From contig NZ_LXFU01000030.1 of assembly GCF_001657485.1 (NCBI RefSeq), positions 124,001-188,000 on the forward strand: a DNA stretch of 64,000 nt, given 5' to 3'. Positions 19,441 to 28,634 of the stretch are shown here, piece after piece; position 1 is the stretch's first letter, and each line of letters opens with the position of its first letter. The DNA comes from Rhizobium sp. WYCCWR10014 (lineage in GTDB: Bacteria > Pseudomonadota > Alphaproteobacteria > Rhizobiales > Rhizobiaceae). A program made the position numbers and the translations under genes. The notes beneath the pieces were generated by a model. It did not search any database and was not told where the DNA came from. It saw only the letters and a program-made list of their open reading frames with translations.

Positions 19441-21126
19441 CTACCGCAGACCCGCGAGCCGCGGCTCTTCGTGCGTGACGACCTCGACAAGGGCTGCCTG
19501 CCCAGCCTTGACCTTGGCGAGCGCGCGCAGCAATGCAGGGCGTAATTGTGCCGGGTCGCGCACGCACTCCCCGTGGCCGCCGAGCGCCTCGGCGATCGGC
19601 GCGTAATTGCCTGTCACCTGGTTTGCGCCATATTTCGTGGTGGCAATCGGCATGCTTTTCGCGTAGCCGCCGAGCACGTTGTTGCGGAGCACGATGGTCA
19701 AGACAGGCAGGTTGCAGCGCACGGCGGTCTCGAAATCGATGCCGACCATCCCGAAGGCGGACTCCCCCATCAGATTGACGACCGTCGCATCGGGGCGCGC
19801 AAGCTTGGCCCCGATCGCAAACCCAAGGCCACTGCCAAGCTGGGTCGTCTTGCCCCAGCCGATATAGCTGCCGGGCGTAGTTGCCACGTAGAACGGGCAG
19901 AACTGGTCGCGCGGATTGCCGGCATCATGCGTGACGATCGAGGTCTTCGGATCGATCGCCTGCATGATTTCCCAGACGACGCGATAGGGCGAAATCGGCA
20001 TGCTGTCCGATGTCAGCAGCGGCATCCACTTTTCCATGAAGGCGGCACGGATGGCGGCGATTTCTGCTGCCGGCTGCTGACGTTCGCCGAGAGGGAGATA
20101 ATCGCGGCGGATAAGTGCGATCATCTGTTTCAGGACCGAGGCGGCGTCTGCGACCACGCCCTGGGCAACCGCATAGTCCTTGCCGAGATCCGCCTCGTCG
20201 AGGGTGACCTGCAGAATGGCTTTATCGTCAGGGACCGGCAGGATGTAGTAAGAGCGCGTCAGGCTGCTGCCGAGCGCGAATACCACATCCGCCTTTTCGA
20301 GAAAATGGTCGACGGTCGCGGGCCGGGCGCGTCCGGCCGTTCCGAGAGCAAGCGGATGGTCCTCCGGAAAGGCGCTTTTGCCGTTCGGAGTCGTCATGAC
20401 GGGAATGTTCAAGAGTTCGGCAAGCTCTACCAATTCCGGCGTGGCCGATGCTGAGAGCACTCCCTGCCCCGCGAGAATGACCGGAGTCTTGGCGGAGAGC
20501 AGGCTTTCAACCAGATCGACCACCTCACGCTCGCCGGCCTGCGGCACGCTACGGCGTGGTCGACGATGATCGGTCGGTAGCGCATCAAGCCTCTCGGCCA
20601 GCAGATCGACAGGCAATTCGAGCAGGACCGGCGCCGGCGGCCCGTTTCTCACACGCGAAATGGCCGCATGCATCAGCTTCGGCAGATCATCGACCTGCGT
20701 TGCCGCCTCGCACCATTTGGTAATGTGCCGGAAGTTGCGCCGGGATTCGAAATTTGGGGCGATCGCTTCCGATCCGCGCGGGTAGCCGGTCGGCAGGAAC
20801 AGCATTGGCACGCGGTCGTTGAAAGCCTGGGCAATGCCGGCAAATGCACTTTCGGCTCCCGGACCATATTGCACGGTGACAACCGCAAGCTCCTTGCCGG
20901 CCGTCGCGCGGGCGTAACCCTCTGCGATATTGACGGCGACGCGTTGCGTGCGGGCGATCAGCGGCGGAATGTCGAGCGCGGCTGAGGCATCGAAAAGCTC
21001 GCTTGCCGGAAAGCCGATGATCTGTTTGACACCTTCCTCCTTCAGGACCCCGGCAATATATTCGGCGCCACTCATCGTCTCTGTACGCAGATGGCCGTTC
21101 GGCAGTGCATGCGTACCGTCAGCCAT
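19441..21126 (-). CDS. Thiamine-diphosphate enzyme, acetolactate-synthase-like
   Basis: A 561-residue protein with the three domains of the ThDP decarboxylase/carboligase family: Pyr domain (about 15-185), central domain (about 205-330) and PP domain (about 380-550). The ThDP/Mg motif reads GESAF followed by RNN, instead of the usual GDG...NN. The cofactor-activating glutamate of the Pyr domain (RHEQ in relatives) is Gln61 here (RTQR, codon CAA at 20944-20946). Glyoxylate carboligase also lacks this Glu (Val), so loss need not abolish activity. The ATG at 21126 overlaps the end of the deacetylase gene by 8 nt. Likely a C-C lyase, ligase or decarboxylase in the pathway. Confidence 0.9.
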   Translation of the reverse strand: MADGTHALPNGHLRTETMSGAEYIAGVLKEEGVKQIIGFPASELFDASAALDIPPLIARTQRVAVNIAEGYARATAGKELAVVTVQYGPGAESAFAGIAQAFNDRVPMLFLPTGYPRGSEAIAPNFESRRNFRHITKWCEAATQVDDLPKLMHAAISRVRNGPPAPVLLELPVDLLAERLDALPTDHRRPRRSVPQAGEREVVDLVESLLSAKTPVILAGQGVLSASATPELVELAELLNIPVMTTPNGKSAFPEDHPLALGTAGRARPATVDHFLEKADVVFALGSSLTRSYYILPVPDDKAILQVTLDEADLGKDYAVAQGVVADAASVLKQMIALIRRDYLPLGERQQPAAEIAAIRAAFMEKWMPLLTSDSMPISPYRVVWEIMQAIDPKTSIVTHDAGNPRDQFCPFYVATTPGSYIGWGKTTQLGSGLGFAIGAKLARPDATVVNLMGESAFGMVGIDFETAVRCNLPVLTIVLRNNVLGGYAKSMPIATTKYGANQVTGNYAPIAEALGGHGECVRDPAQLRPALLRALAKVKAGQAALVEVVTHEEPRLAGLR

Positions 21127-22027
21127 GATGATCGATCCAGTAACGGGCGATGTCTTCGCGCCGCATGAAGGCGGCGCCGGGGGTCTTCCTGACGTGTTCG
21201 ATAACGTCACGCAGGCCTGAAGCGCGATTGGGCTGGCCCATCCAGCGGGCATGCACGCCGATCGTCAGCATGCGCCCGCCGGTTTCGTCCGCTTCACCGA
21301 TCATGTAGTCGATCGCCGATCGGCAATCCTCGGCAAAGTCGCGCGGATTGCTGTAGCCCGGCGCGATCAGATAGCGGCTGTCGTTCAGCGTCTTCGAATA
21401 GGGTACAACGAGAAGCTTCGTACCCTCGTGATCAAGGAAATAGGGAAGATCGTCGTTGCAGGGGTCCGAATAATAGAGGAAGCCGCCTTCCCTGACGATC
21501 AGGTCGCGGGTGTTGACGCTGGGAAAGGAGCGGCAATTCCAGCCCATCGGCCTTTTGCCGGTCAACCTCTCATAGAGGGCGACTGCTTCATGGAGTTGCT
21601 GCTCCTCGTCATCGCGCGGCATGCCGGAATATTCGCTCCAGCGCAGGCCGTGGCCGAGCAGATCATGGCCGCGGGCATTCATCCAGTTGATGACGGCAGG
21701 GTTTTTCTGCAGCGCAACGGCGCAAGCCGAGACCGTTATGGGAATATCGTAACGGTCGAACAGTCGTGCCAAGCGCCAGACGCCGGCGCGGCTGCCATAT
21801 TCGAAATGCGTCTCGGTGCCGAGATCGCGCAGCGGCGGACTGTTGGGAATATTGTATTCGCCCCAGTTGTCGTTTTGCCCGTCCTCGAGCCAGGAATATT
21901 CGGCGCCCTCCTCGTAGTTCAGCACAAGGTTGATCGCCAGCTTGACGCCACCTGGCCAGGTGATGACCGGCGGGTTCGGGCCATAGCCGACAAAATCGCG
22001 CGATTGATCTTTTGCAGCAGCGCTCAT
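21119..22027 (-). CDS. Polysaccharide-deacetylase-family protein, PuuE-like
   Basis: A 302-residue NodB-fold protein. LVLNYEEGAE near residue 35 and LGHGLRWSEY near 120 resemble the metal-free allantoinase PuuE and related C-N hydrolases rather than chitin deacetylases. Near the C-terminus is IGVHARWMGQP. No signal peptide, so cytoplasmic. ATG and the epimerase TGA overlap (TGATG), which fixes the start at 22027. In this operon of ring amidases it is more plausibly a C-N hydrolase acting on a ureide or cyclic amide than a sugar deacetylase (inference). Confidence 0.87.
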   Translation of the reverse strand: MSAAAKDQSRDFVGYGPNPPVITWPGGVKLAINLVLNYEEGAEYSWLEDGQNDNWGEYNIPNSPPLRDLGTETHFEYGSRAGVWRLARLFDRYDIPITVSACAVALQKNPAVINWMNARGHDLLGHGLRWSEYSGMPRDDEEQQLHEAVALYERLTGKRPMGWNCRSFPSVNTRDLIVREGGFLYYSDPCNDDLPYFLDHEGTKLLVVPYSKTLNDSRYLIAPGYSNPRDFAEDCRSAIDYMIGEADETGGRMLTIGVHARWMGQPNRASGLRDVIEHVRKTPGAAFMRREDIARYWIDHHG

Positions 22028-23064
22028 CACTTTCCCTCGCTCTGATTTTCGTTTTCGACGATCCAGTCCATGTAGTCGTGGAACGACTGCCTGGCACTGC
22101 GTGGCCGCCACCCCGTGTCCCGCGCGATACGGGCAATGTCGTAGGCTCCCCACATGCCGTCTTTCAGTGAAATATCCTGGATGATGTTGGCGGTTTCCGC
22201 CGGGCTCACTTCGACCTGCAGAGAAGGCGCACGCTCCTTCGCCCAGCCGATGATGTCGCCGATGGTCGAAGTCTCGCCACTGCCGATATTGTAGTGCCGG
22301 TAACGAAGGCGCTCTGCGAGGAGCAGCGCGATGATCGCGTCGGCCACATCCGTCGAGGTGACATAGTCGCCGACAGGTTCCAGGCTGTTTGGCCTGACGG
22401 TCTCCCCGGCAAGCGCCATATGGGCGACGCGGTTTGGCACATGCCGAAAATTGCGACTGCCGGTGACCCGATCCATCGGCCCATAGACCGACGCAAGCCG
22501 GACGGAGGCCGCCGACAGGCCGAAAAGATCGGCGTAGCGGTTGACGACCATCTCAGCTGCAAATTTGGAAATGCCGTACAGCGTCAGCGGTGCAACATAG
22601 CCGTCTTCCGGAAGCGGTTCGCTTGTCCAGTCCGGCCCGTGATGACGGTAGACCGATCCCGAACTGACGAAGATGAGGCGTTGGATGCCGGGACGCTTTC
22701 TCAGCCATTCGAGAATACGCACCGTGCCCGAGAAATTGACATCGACGATCCTGGCCGGGTCTTCGGCCTCTGGCTGAAGCTTTGCCTCAGCCGCGCTGCC
22801 GCGTGAGATGGGGGTAACGGTGGCGCCATGCACCACGTAGCGGACATTGTGGCTGTCGAGTGTCGCTTCCCATTGAGTGGGCTCGCAGATGTCGGCGGTG
22901 ACCACCGTCAGTCGATCGCGGACCGGCGCAAAATAGCGCTCCGCCATCGCATCCAGGCCGGCGCGATCGAGAATGACGACGCGCGCATCGGCATCGCGTT
23001 CGAGCCATTCCCGTGCGAGGACGCTCATGACGAAGCCGGTTCCACCGGTGACAAGAAGGGTCAT
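22027..23064 (-). CDS. NAD-dependent epimerase/dehydratase family protein
   Basis: An extended SDR of 345 residues. TGGTGF near residue 6 binds the dinucleotide, SSGSVY carries the Ser, and YGISK is the Tyr-Lys pair. The C-terminal part (DIARIARDTGWRPR) is typical of sugar-nucleotide or lactone epimerase/dehydrogenase homologues. I chose the ATG at 23064 because MTLLVTGGTGF is the normal N-terminus; 23079 is possible. It starts 33 nt after the preceding SDR and ends in a TGATG overlap with the deacetylase gene. Substrate not identifiable. Confidence 0.88.
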   Translation of the reverse strand: MTLLVTGGTGFVMSVLAREWLERDADARVVILDRAGLDAMAERYFAPVRDRLTVVTADICEPTQWEATLDSHNVRYVVHGATVTPISRGSAAEAKLQPEAEDPARIVDVNFSGTVRILEWLRKRPGIQRLIFVSSGSVYRHHGPDWTSEPLPEDGYVAPLTLYGISKFAAEMVVNRYADLFGLSAASVRLASVYGPMDRVTGSRNFRHVPNRVAHMALAGETVRPNSLEPVGDYVTSTDVADAIIALLLAERLRYRHYNIGSGETSTIGDIIGWAKERAPSLQVEVSPAETANIIQDISLKDGMWGAYDIARIARDTGWRPRSARQSFHDYMDWIVENENQSEGK

Positions 23065-23097
23065 TTCAAATCCATCCAAAGATTTTCAACACAGGTA

Positions 23098-23859
23098 TCA
23101 GCGCGTCGCGTAGCCGCCGTCGACCAGGAGATCGGTTCCAGTGACGAACGATGCATCCGACGACAACAAGAAGGCAGTGGCGGCGGCTATTTCCTCCGGC
23201 TGCCCGATGCGTCCGAGCAAATGCGCGGGGCCTAACCCGGCATTTGCTGCTTTGAGATCCGGCCACCGTTGCAGCAGTCGCGGGGTGGCGACAGCCCCAG
23301 GCGAGAGGCTGTTGACGCGGATGCCATCCGCCGCATGGTCAACCGCCATGGCCTTGGCGAGATGCACGAGACCGGCCTTTGCGGCGCAGTAGGCAACGGA
23401 CCTGCCGGTTGCAACATGAGCGAATTGCGATGCGATGAAGACGACCGAACCGCCGCCGCCTTCGATCATGGCAGGAAGCGCGTATTTGCTGGCAAGGAAG
23501 GCTCCGGTCAGGATGACATCGATCTCCAGGCGCCATTGTGGCTCGGCAAGTTCGACGACACTCCCATCCATCGAAGGTGCGGCCGCGTTGTGCACGAGAC
23601 CGTCGAGGCGCCCGAAATGTTCCAGGCCAGCCTCCACAGCACGCTTGACCGAGCCGCTCTCGGTAACCTCGCATTGAACACCCAGCGCCTGCGGACCGAG
23701 CGATTTCGCAAGCGCGTCTGCTTCATCGAGCGATTGGTCTGCGCAGATCACGATGGCTTTCTCGTCGATGCAACGGCGCGCGATCGCCGCGCCGATGCCG
23801 CTTGCTGCCCCCGTCAGAAAAATCACCTTGCCTTGAAGGCGTGACATCGGCGTCGTCAT
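23098..23859 (-). CDS. Short-chain dehydrogenase/reductase
   Basis: A 253-residue classical SDR: TGAASGIG, HNAA, FIASQ, YCAAK and the C-terminal TGTDLLVDGG. The Asp in ICADQS after the second strand suggests NAD(H). Its ATG overlaps the stop of the upstream hydantoinase-like gene (ATGA), so the two are translationally coupled. This supports sequential action on ring-opened products. One of three SDRs in the operon and, unlike the last one, with an intact active site. Confidence 0.9.
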   Translation of the reverse strand: MTTPMSRLQGKVIFLTGAASGIGAAIARRCIDEKAIVICADQSLDEADALAKSLGPQALGVQCEVTESGSVKRAVEAGLEHFGRLDGLVHNAAAPSMDGSVVELAEPQWRLEIDVILTGAFLASKYALPAMIEGGGGSVVFIASQFAHVATGRSVAYCAAKAGLVHLAKAMAVDHAADGIRVNSLSPGAVATPRLLQRWPDLKAANAGLGPAHLLGRIGQPEEIAAATAFLLSSDASFVTGTDLLVDGGYATR

Positions 23860-25289
23860 GATGCGAGGACCTTCGAGAGTCCCTGCTGCGGCGGGAAAGG
23901 CCTCTCTCTTGCGATGAACTTGCCGCGGCCCGGTCCCGCCAGGATCTTTCCGTCATCCCACACGATATCGCCGCGCGAGATCGTCATTATGGGCCAGCCC
24001 TTGACGACCTGCCCTTCATAGGGCGTGTAGTCGGTGGCGTGATGCAGCATGGAATTGGTGATCGTCACGCTGCGATCCGGATCCCAGATCGCAATATCGG
24101 CGTCTGCCCCGACGGCAATCTGCCCCTTGCGCGGAGCAAGCCCGAAAAGGCGTGCCGGCGCGCTGGACGTGAGCTCGGCGAATTTCTGCAGCGAGATCAG
24201 GCCACCATTCACGCCTGCCGAAAACAAAAGGGCAAGTCGCGTCTCGATGCCGGGAATGCCATTGGGAATTCGGTGGAACGGCGTTCCCGGCCCGCCCGCA
24301 ATCTTATCGGCATAGTGCCAAGGCGAATGATCCGAAGAAAAAACCTCCAGCGTTCCGTCCTGGATGCCAGCCCAGATTGCAGGTTGGTTCGACTTGTCGC
24401 GCGGCGGCGGCGTGCAAACGCATTTGGAGCCGGAGAGATCATGGGTGTCGATATCCTCGGCCGAAAGGAAGAGGTATTGCGGGCAGGTCTCGGCGTAGAT
24501 CGGGAGCCCGCGCGCCTTGGCGCGCCGGATCTCCTCGACGGCGCCCCCCGCAGCGACATGGCTGACAAGGATCGGCGTCTCGATCAGTTCCGAAAGGCTG
24601 ATCGCCCGGAAGGTCGCTTCACGGTCGCCGATCGCTGAATGCGCCTTTTCGTGGTAGCGCAATTCGGTCTTGCGCGCGGCAACGAATTTTTCGGTCAGCC
24701 AGCGAATGCAGGCGTCGTTCTCCGCGTGAACCATGACCATCGCGCCTTGCGCGCGCGCAAGGTCGAGCACATTCAGCACCTCATAGTCATCGAGCTTCAA
24801 ACCGTCATAGGTGAGGTAGATCTTGATCGAGGTGCAGCCTTCGGCGATCAGCTGAGGAATTTCGTTGCGCAACACTTCGGCTGAGGGATCGCCGACGATC
24901 AGGTGAAAACCATAGTCGATATGCGCTTTCGGACGGGCGCGCTCGTGATAATCCTCGACGATGTCGCGTAGCGACTGGCCACGCATCTGCATGGCGAAAG
25001 GAACCACCGTTGTCGTGCCGCCGCACATCGCCGACAGCGTACCGGTGTTGAAATCGTCAGCTGTCGCCTTCCCTTCCCATGGCTGCTGATCCATGTGGCA
25101 ATGGCTGTCTACGCCGCCGGGCAGTACGATCCGCCCCTCGGCCGCGACTTCATGTTTCCCCTCGGACAGATCCGGCCCGAGCGCCGCAATCACCCCGTCG
25201 CGAACGCCGATATCGATCTGCCTGGTCGCATCCGGCAGCACCACACGGCCACGACGGATCACGAGGTCATAAGGCTTGGCGGGTGTCAT
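23856..25289 (-). CDS. Dihydropyrimidinase/hydantoinase-family amidohydrolase
   Basis: A 477-residue cyclic amidohydrolase with all expected metal ligands: HxH in DSHCHMD, the lysine to be carboxylated in IKIYLTY, His in MVHAEND, His in VSHVAAG and Asp in SSDHSP. ETCPQYLFL is characteristic of hydantoinases and dihydropyrimidinases. It would open a cyclic diamide or ureide ring to an N-carbamoyl acid. GGAGG lies 7 nt before the ATG at 25289, which overlaps the MFS stop (ATGA). It is the intact counterpart of the altered amidohydrolase at 18090-19424 in the same operon. Confidence 0.92.
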   Translation of the reverse strand: MTPAKPYDLVIRRGRVVLPDATRQIDIGVRDGVIAALGPDLSEGKHEVAAEGRIVLPGGVDSHCHMDQQPWEGKATADDFNTGTLSAMCGGTTTVVPFAMQMRGQSLRDIVEDYHERARPKAHIDYGFHLIVGDPSAEVLRNEIPQLIAEGCTSIKIYLTYDGLKLDDYEVLNVLDLARAQGAMVMVHAENDACIRWLTEKFVAARKTELRYHEKAHSAIGDREATFRAISLSELIETPILVSHVAAGGAVEEIRRAKARGLPIYAETCPQYLFLSAEDIDTHDLSGSKCVCTPPPRDKSNQPAIWAGIQDGTLEVFSSDHSPWHYADKIAGGPGTPFHRIPNGIPGIETRLALLFSAGVNGGLISLQKFAELTSSAPARLFGLAPRKGQIAVGADADIAIWDPDRSVTITNSMLHHATDYTPYEGQVVKGWPIMTISRGDIVWDDGKILAGPGRGKFIARERPFPPQQGLSKVLAS

Positions 25290-26548
25290 TCGCTTCCTCC
25301 CGAAACAAGGCACGGTTTGGTAGTGCCGATCGGACGGCGCAGAAGATTGAAGCAGGCAGCGGCAGCAACCAGGAACGCGCCGCTCCCGAGCAGAAGGAAG
25401 AGTGCCTGCGGTGCAAACAGCTCCATCAGCTGGGCGGCGAGCCCAGGTGTCATGATGTTGCCAATCGAATAGAGGAGCAGCAGGCTACCCGATGCCGAGA
25501 CCATATGATGGCTGTCGAGCTGTGAGTTAGCGTATGCGATACCGACCGGATAAATCGTCAGCGCAATCGCGCCATAGGCGAAAAACAGACCGTAAAGAAG
25601 CAGCTGCGGATAGGTTCCAGGCCAAGCGATTGCTGCGCACAGTCCTGCTCCCGCCAATCCCTGAACGAGAAGTAGAACGCGCCGGTCCATACGATCCGAC
25701 AACCATCCGACCGGCGCCTGAGCGAGCATGCCGCCAAGGCTGAAAGCGGTTACCAGTGTCACGGCGACCGCCGCGTCGAGGTGCACCCGCTCCGCATAGA
25801 TCGGCGTCATCGTATAAACATTCATATTCGTCATGCCCGCTTGAAAGACGCAGACGACAGCTACTGGTGCGAGAGCGACGAGCCGCCAGATACCATACCG
25901 ATGCCCGGAGTGAGCGTTACCGGCATCGACCGTCACTGCCAGCGGCAGGCGCAAGGTGGGCCAAGGCCCACCGACAAAGCGGGCGTAGATCAGTCCAAGC
26001 AGGATGACGCCGAGCACGATCTGAAAGAGATGGGGAGAGCCCGCTCCGGCCGTTTCGACAAGCAATTGCGCAAACAGTGTCGCCAGTGACGTCATCAGCA
26101 TATAGAGCGAGAAATAGGCGCCTCGGTTCTTCTCGTCCGCGTAAAGATTGATCCAGCTTTCGGAAACGACGAACAGCGTTGCGATGGAAAAACCGTTGAT
26201 CAGACGCAGGCAAAACCAGACTGAAGCGGCTTCCGTCAGCATGTAACCGCAGGCACCGAAAGCAGCGAGCAATGCGACGGCCAGGAAAGCCCGCTCATGG
26301 CCCAAGCGGACGACCATGAAACGGGCAGACAGGCAGCCGGCAAGGAAGCCTATGGGAAACGCCGTCAGCAACAACTGGACGATGTTGGTATCGATTGCGG
26401 GGTCGCTGAGGTGAAGAGAAACTGTGGTCGTCAAAAGAGAATTGCCAGTCGCGACGATGCAAATGCTCGCCATGACATGCAGGATTGCACGAAGCCCCGC
26501 GGATTTCCGCCAGAAGTCACCAATCGTCCTATCGGGAGCGCGCATCAT
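25286..26548 (-). CDS. MFS transporter, YcaD-like
   Basis: A 420-residue carrier with about 12 hydrophobic segments and a basic loop between segments 2 and 3 (ARFMVVRLGHERA). The block VVSESWINLYADEKNRGAYF (cut as VVSESWIN and NRGAYF) is typical of the YcaD/UMF2 type. The start at 26548 shares one base with the TAA of the ABC ATPase gene (TAATG). A second ATG follows directly. In an operon that already has an ABC importer, it may take up a second substrate or export an intermediate. Confidence 0.88.
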   Translation of the reverse strand: MMRAPDRTIGDFWRKSAGLRAILHVMASICIVATGNSLLTTTVSLHLSDPAIDTNIVQLLLTAFPIGFLAGCLSARFMVVRLGHERAFLAVALLAAFGACGYMLTEAASVWFCLRLINGFSIATLFVVSESWINLYADEKNRGAYFSLYMLMTSLATLFAQLLVETAGAGSPHLFQIVLGVILLGLIYARFVGGPWPTLRLPLAVTVDAGNAHSGHRYGIWRLVALAPVAVVCVFQAGMTNMNVYTMTPIYAERVHLDAAVAVTLVTAFSLGGMLAQAPVGWLSDRMDRRVLLLVQGLAGAGLCAAIAWPGTYPQLLLYGLFFAYGAIALTIYPVGIAYANSQLDSHHMVSASGSLLLLYSIGNIMTPGLAAQLMELFAPQALFLLLGSGAFLVAAAACFNLLRRPIGTTKPCLVSGGSE

Positions 26549-28602
26549 TATGCCTTTTCGGCGGGAGCAAGCACGGAAGGCCGGGCGGCCAGATCTACCT
26601 GCTCGATGTGGCAGAGGATCTCGTGCGTATCGGACATCTTGCGCAGTGGGGGCGGAGCGGTGTCGCAGATGCTTCCGAGCTTGCGGTGGCACCGCGTCGC
26701 AAAACGGCAGCCGGCGGGTACGTTGACCGCGCTCGGTGTTTCGCCGGACAGGCGAATACGCTCGCGCGGGGCTTCATCCGGGTGCGGGCTGCGGATCGCT
26801 GAGAGAAGTGCTTCAGTATAGGGATGCGCGCCCTCACCGAAGACCTCCTCGACGGTCCCCTGCTCCATGATCTTGCCGAGATACATGACCACGACCTTGT
26901 CTGCCACGTGGCGAACCAGCGCCAGGTCGTGGCTGATGAACAGCATGGTGGCATGCTTTTCCCGTTGAATGTCGAGAAGAAGCGTCACGACCGCGGCCTG
27001 CACTGAGACGTCGAGTGCCGAGACCGGTTCATCGGCGACGATGAGCGAAGGTTCCGCCGCAAAGGCGCGGGCGATGGCAATACGTTGCTTCTGGCCGCCG
27101 GACAGCTGGTTCGGCTTTCGGTCCGCGACGGCCGGAGACAGACGCACCATTTCCAGAAGCTCGCGGACGCGCTGCTCGATCTCGGCCTTTCCTTTGCGGA
27201 TACCAAACTTCTTGATCGAGCGCCGGATGGAAAAAACGGCCGAGTGCGACGGATTGAGCGTACTGTCAGGATTCTGAAAGATCATCTGAACCTGTTGCAG
27301 CAACGCGCGTGGACGATCGCGGGCCTCCAATTCGGCGATGTTTTCGCCAGCCATGCGGATTTCGCCCGATGTCGCCTTGTCGAGACCCGACACGATGCGC
27401 GCCAGCGTGGATTTTCCGCAGCCGGACTCGCCGACCAGCGCCACGATCTCGGCTGTTGCCGCTTCGAAACTGACCGCTTCGTTTGCCTTGACGGTCTTCT
27501 GGCGGCCGACGGGATAGAGACGGTTCACATCAGACAGCGTTATCGCCGTCGATTTTGCAATGATCTGTGTCTCAACCGGAGCAAACGTTACTTCCGCTGC
27601 CGAAATTTCCGGCCAGCGGACGCAGCGCACCAGATGCTCTTCCGCCGCCGGCTCCAGAACAAGGCCCGGACGGTCGCAGAGGCCAAAGACGAAACTCGAA
27701 CAGCGCGGCCCGAAAAGACAGCCCTGCGGTCTTTCCTGCGGCAGCGGGATCGAACCGGGGATGGCAGCGAGCGTACGGCTGCGCTTATCGCCGGTAATGT
27801 CGGGAATGCAATCGATAAGGCCGCGCGTATATGGATGCCTCGGCCGGCGGAATACTTCTGATGTCGTTCCCTCCTCCACCATTTCGCCGGAATACATGAT
27901 GCCGAGACGATCGCAGCTTTCTGCGATCAGGCCGAGATTGTGCGAAATGAACAGCAGGCTGGTCGAATAGCGTTGGCGCAATTCGGCGATCAGATCGATG
28001 ACCGCGGCCTCGACGGTCACATCGAGCCCGGTCGTTGGCTCGTCAAGCAATAGCAAGGACGGTTTGGCAAGCAATGCCATGGCGATGACCACGCGCTGCT
28101 GCTGGCCACCGGATAATTGATGCGGATACCGCTTCATCATGTCGCCAGGATCTGGCAGGCGAACGTCGGCGAGCATAGCTTCCGCCATGGCCATCGCGTC
28201 TTTTTTGCTGGCGCTCAGGTGAAGCAGGGGGACTTCGGCAAGCTGCGCACCGACCGTCATCACCGGATTGAGAGCGCTCATCGGATCCTGATAGACCATG
28301 GCGATCTGCCGTCCGCGGATGGAACGCAGTTCCCTTGGGGAGGCATCGACCAGTTGCTTGCCGTTGAAGCGGATGCTGCCGCCAGCAACTACGCCGGTCG
28401 CGCCGAGATAGCCCATGATCGCCATGGCCGTGGTGCTCTTGCCGCAACCCGATTCACCCACGAGACCGTAGCTTTCACCCGGCATGACCTTGAATGAGAG
28501 ATCGGGGATCGCAACCACCGTCTCGCTCTTGCCGCGAAACTCGATGCACAGGTTCTGAATATCGAGAACGGGTTCACGATCGATCAATGGCGTGATGGAC
28601 AT
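26548..28602 (-). CDS. Fused double-ATPase of an oligopeptide-type ABC importer
   Basis: A 684-residue fusion of DppD-like and DppF-like ATPases. Each half has Walker A GESGCGKST, a signature (LSGGQQQR, LSGGQKQR) and Walker B (LLLDEPTTGLD, IVADEPVSALD). Each ends with the oligopeptide-ABC C-terminal extension. The ATG at 28602 has AAGGAG 6 nt upstream; an upstream ATG at 28647 would overlap the permease gene. It energises import through the two permeases encoded upstream, with ligand delivered by the binding protein at 30598. Confidence 0.93.
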   Translation of the reverse strand: MSITPLIDREPVLDIQNLCIEFRGKSETVVAIPDLSFKVMPGESYGLVGESGCGKSTTAMAIMGYLGATGVVAGGSIRFNGKQLVDASPRELRSIRGRQIAMVYQDPMSALNPVMTVGAQLAEVPLLHLSASKKDAMAMAEAMLADVRLPDPGDMMKRYPHQLSGGQQQRVVIAMALLAKPSLLLLDEPTTGLDVTVEAAVIDLIAELRQRYSTSLLFISHNLGLIAESCDRLGIMYSGEMVEEGTTSEVFRRPRHPYTRGLIDCIPDITGDKRSRTLAAIPGSIPLPQERPQGCLFGPRCSSFVFGLCDRPGLVLEPAAEEHLVRCVRWPEISAAEVTFAPVETQIIAKSTAITLSDVNRLYPVGRQKTVKANEAVSFEAATAEIVALVGESGCGKSTLARIVSGLDKATSGEIRMAGENIAELEARDRPRALLQQVQMIFQNPDSTLNPSHSAVFSIRRSIKKFGIRKGKAEIEQRVRELLEMVRLSPAVADRKPNQLSGGQKQRIAIARAFAAEPSLIVADEPVSALDVSVQAAVVTLLLDIQREKHATMLFISHDLALVRHVADKVVVMYLGKIMEQGTVEEVFGEGAHPYTEALLSAIRSPHPDEAPRERIRLSGETPSAVNVPAGCRFATRCHRKLGSICDTAPPPLRKMSDTHEILCHIEQVDLAARPSVLAPAEKA

Positions 28603-28634
28603 GGCCGCTCCTTGAAGACTGGACGCGATGATGT

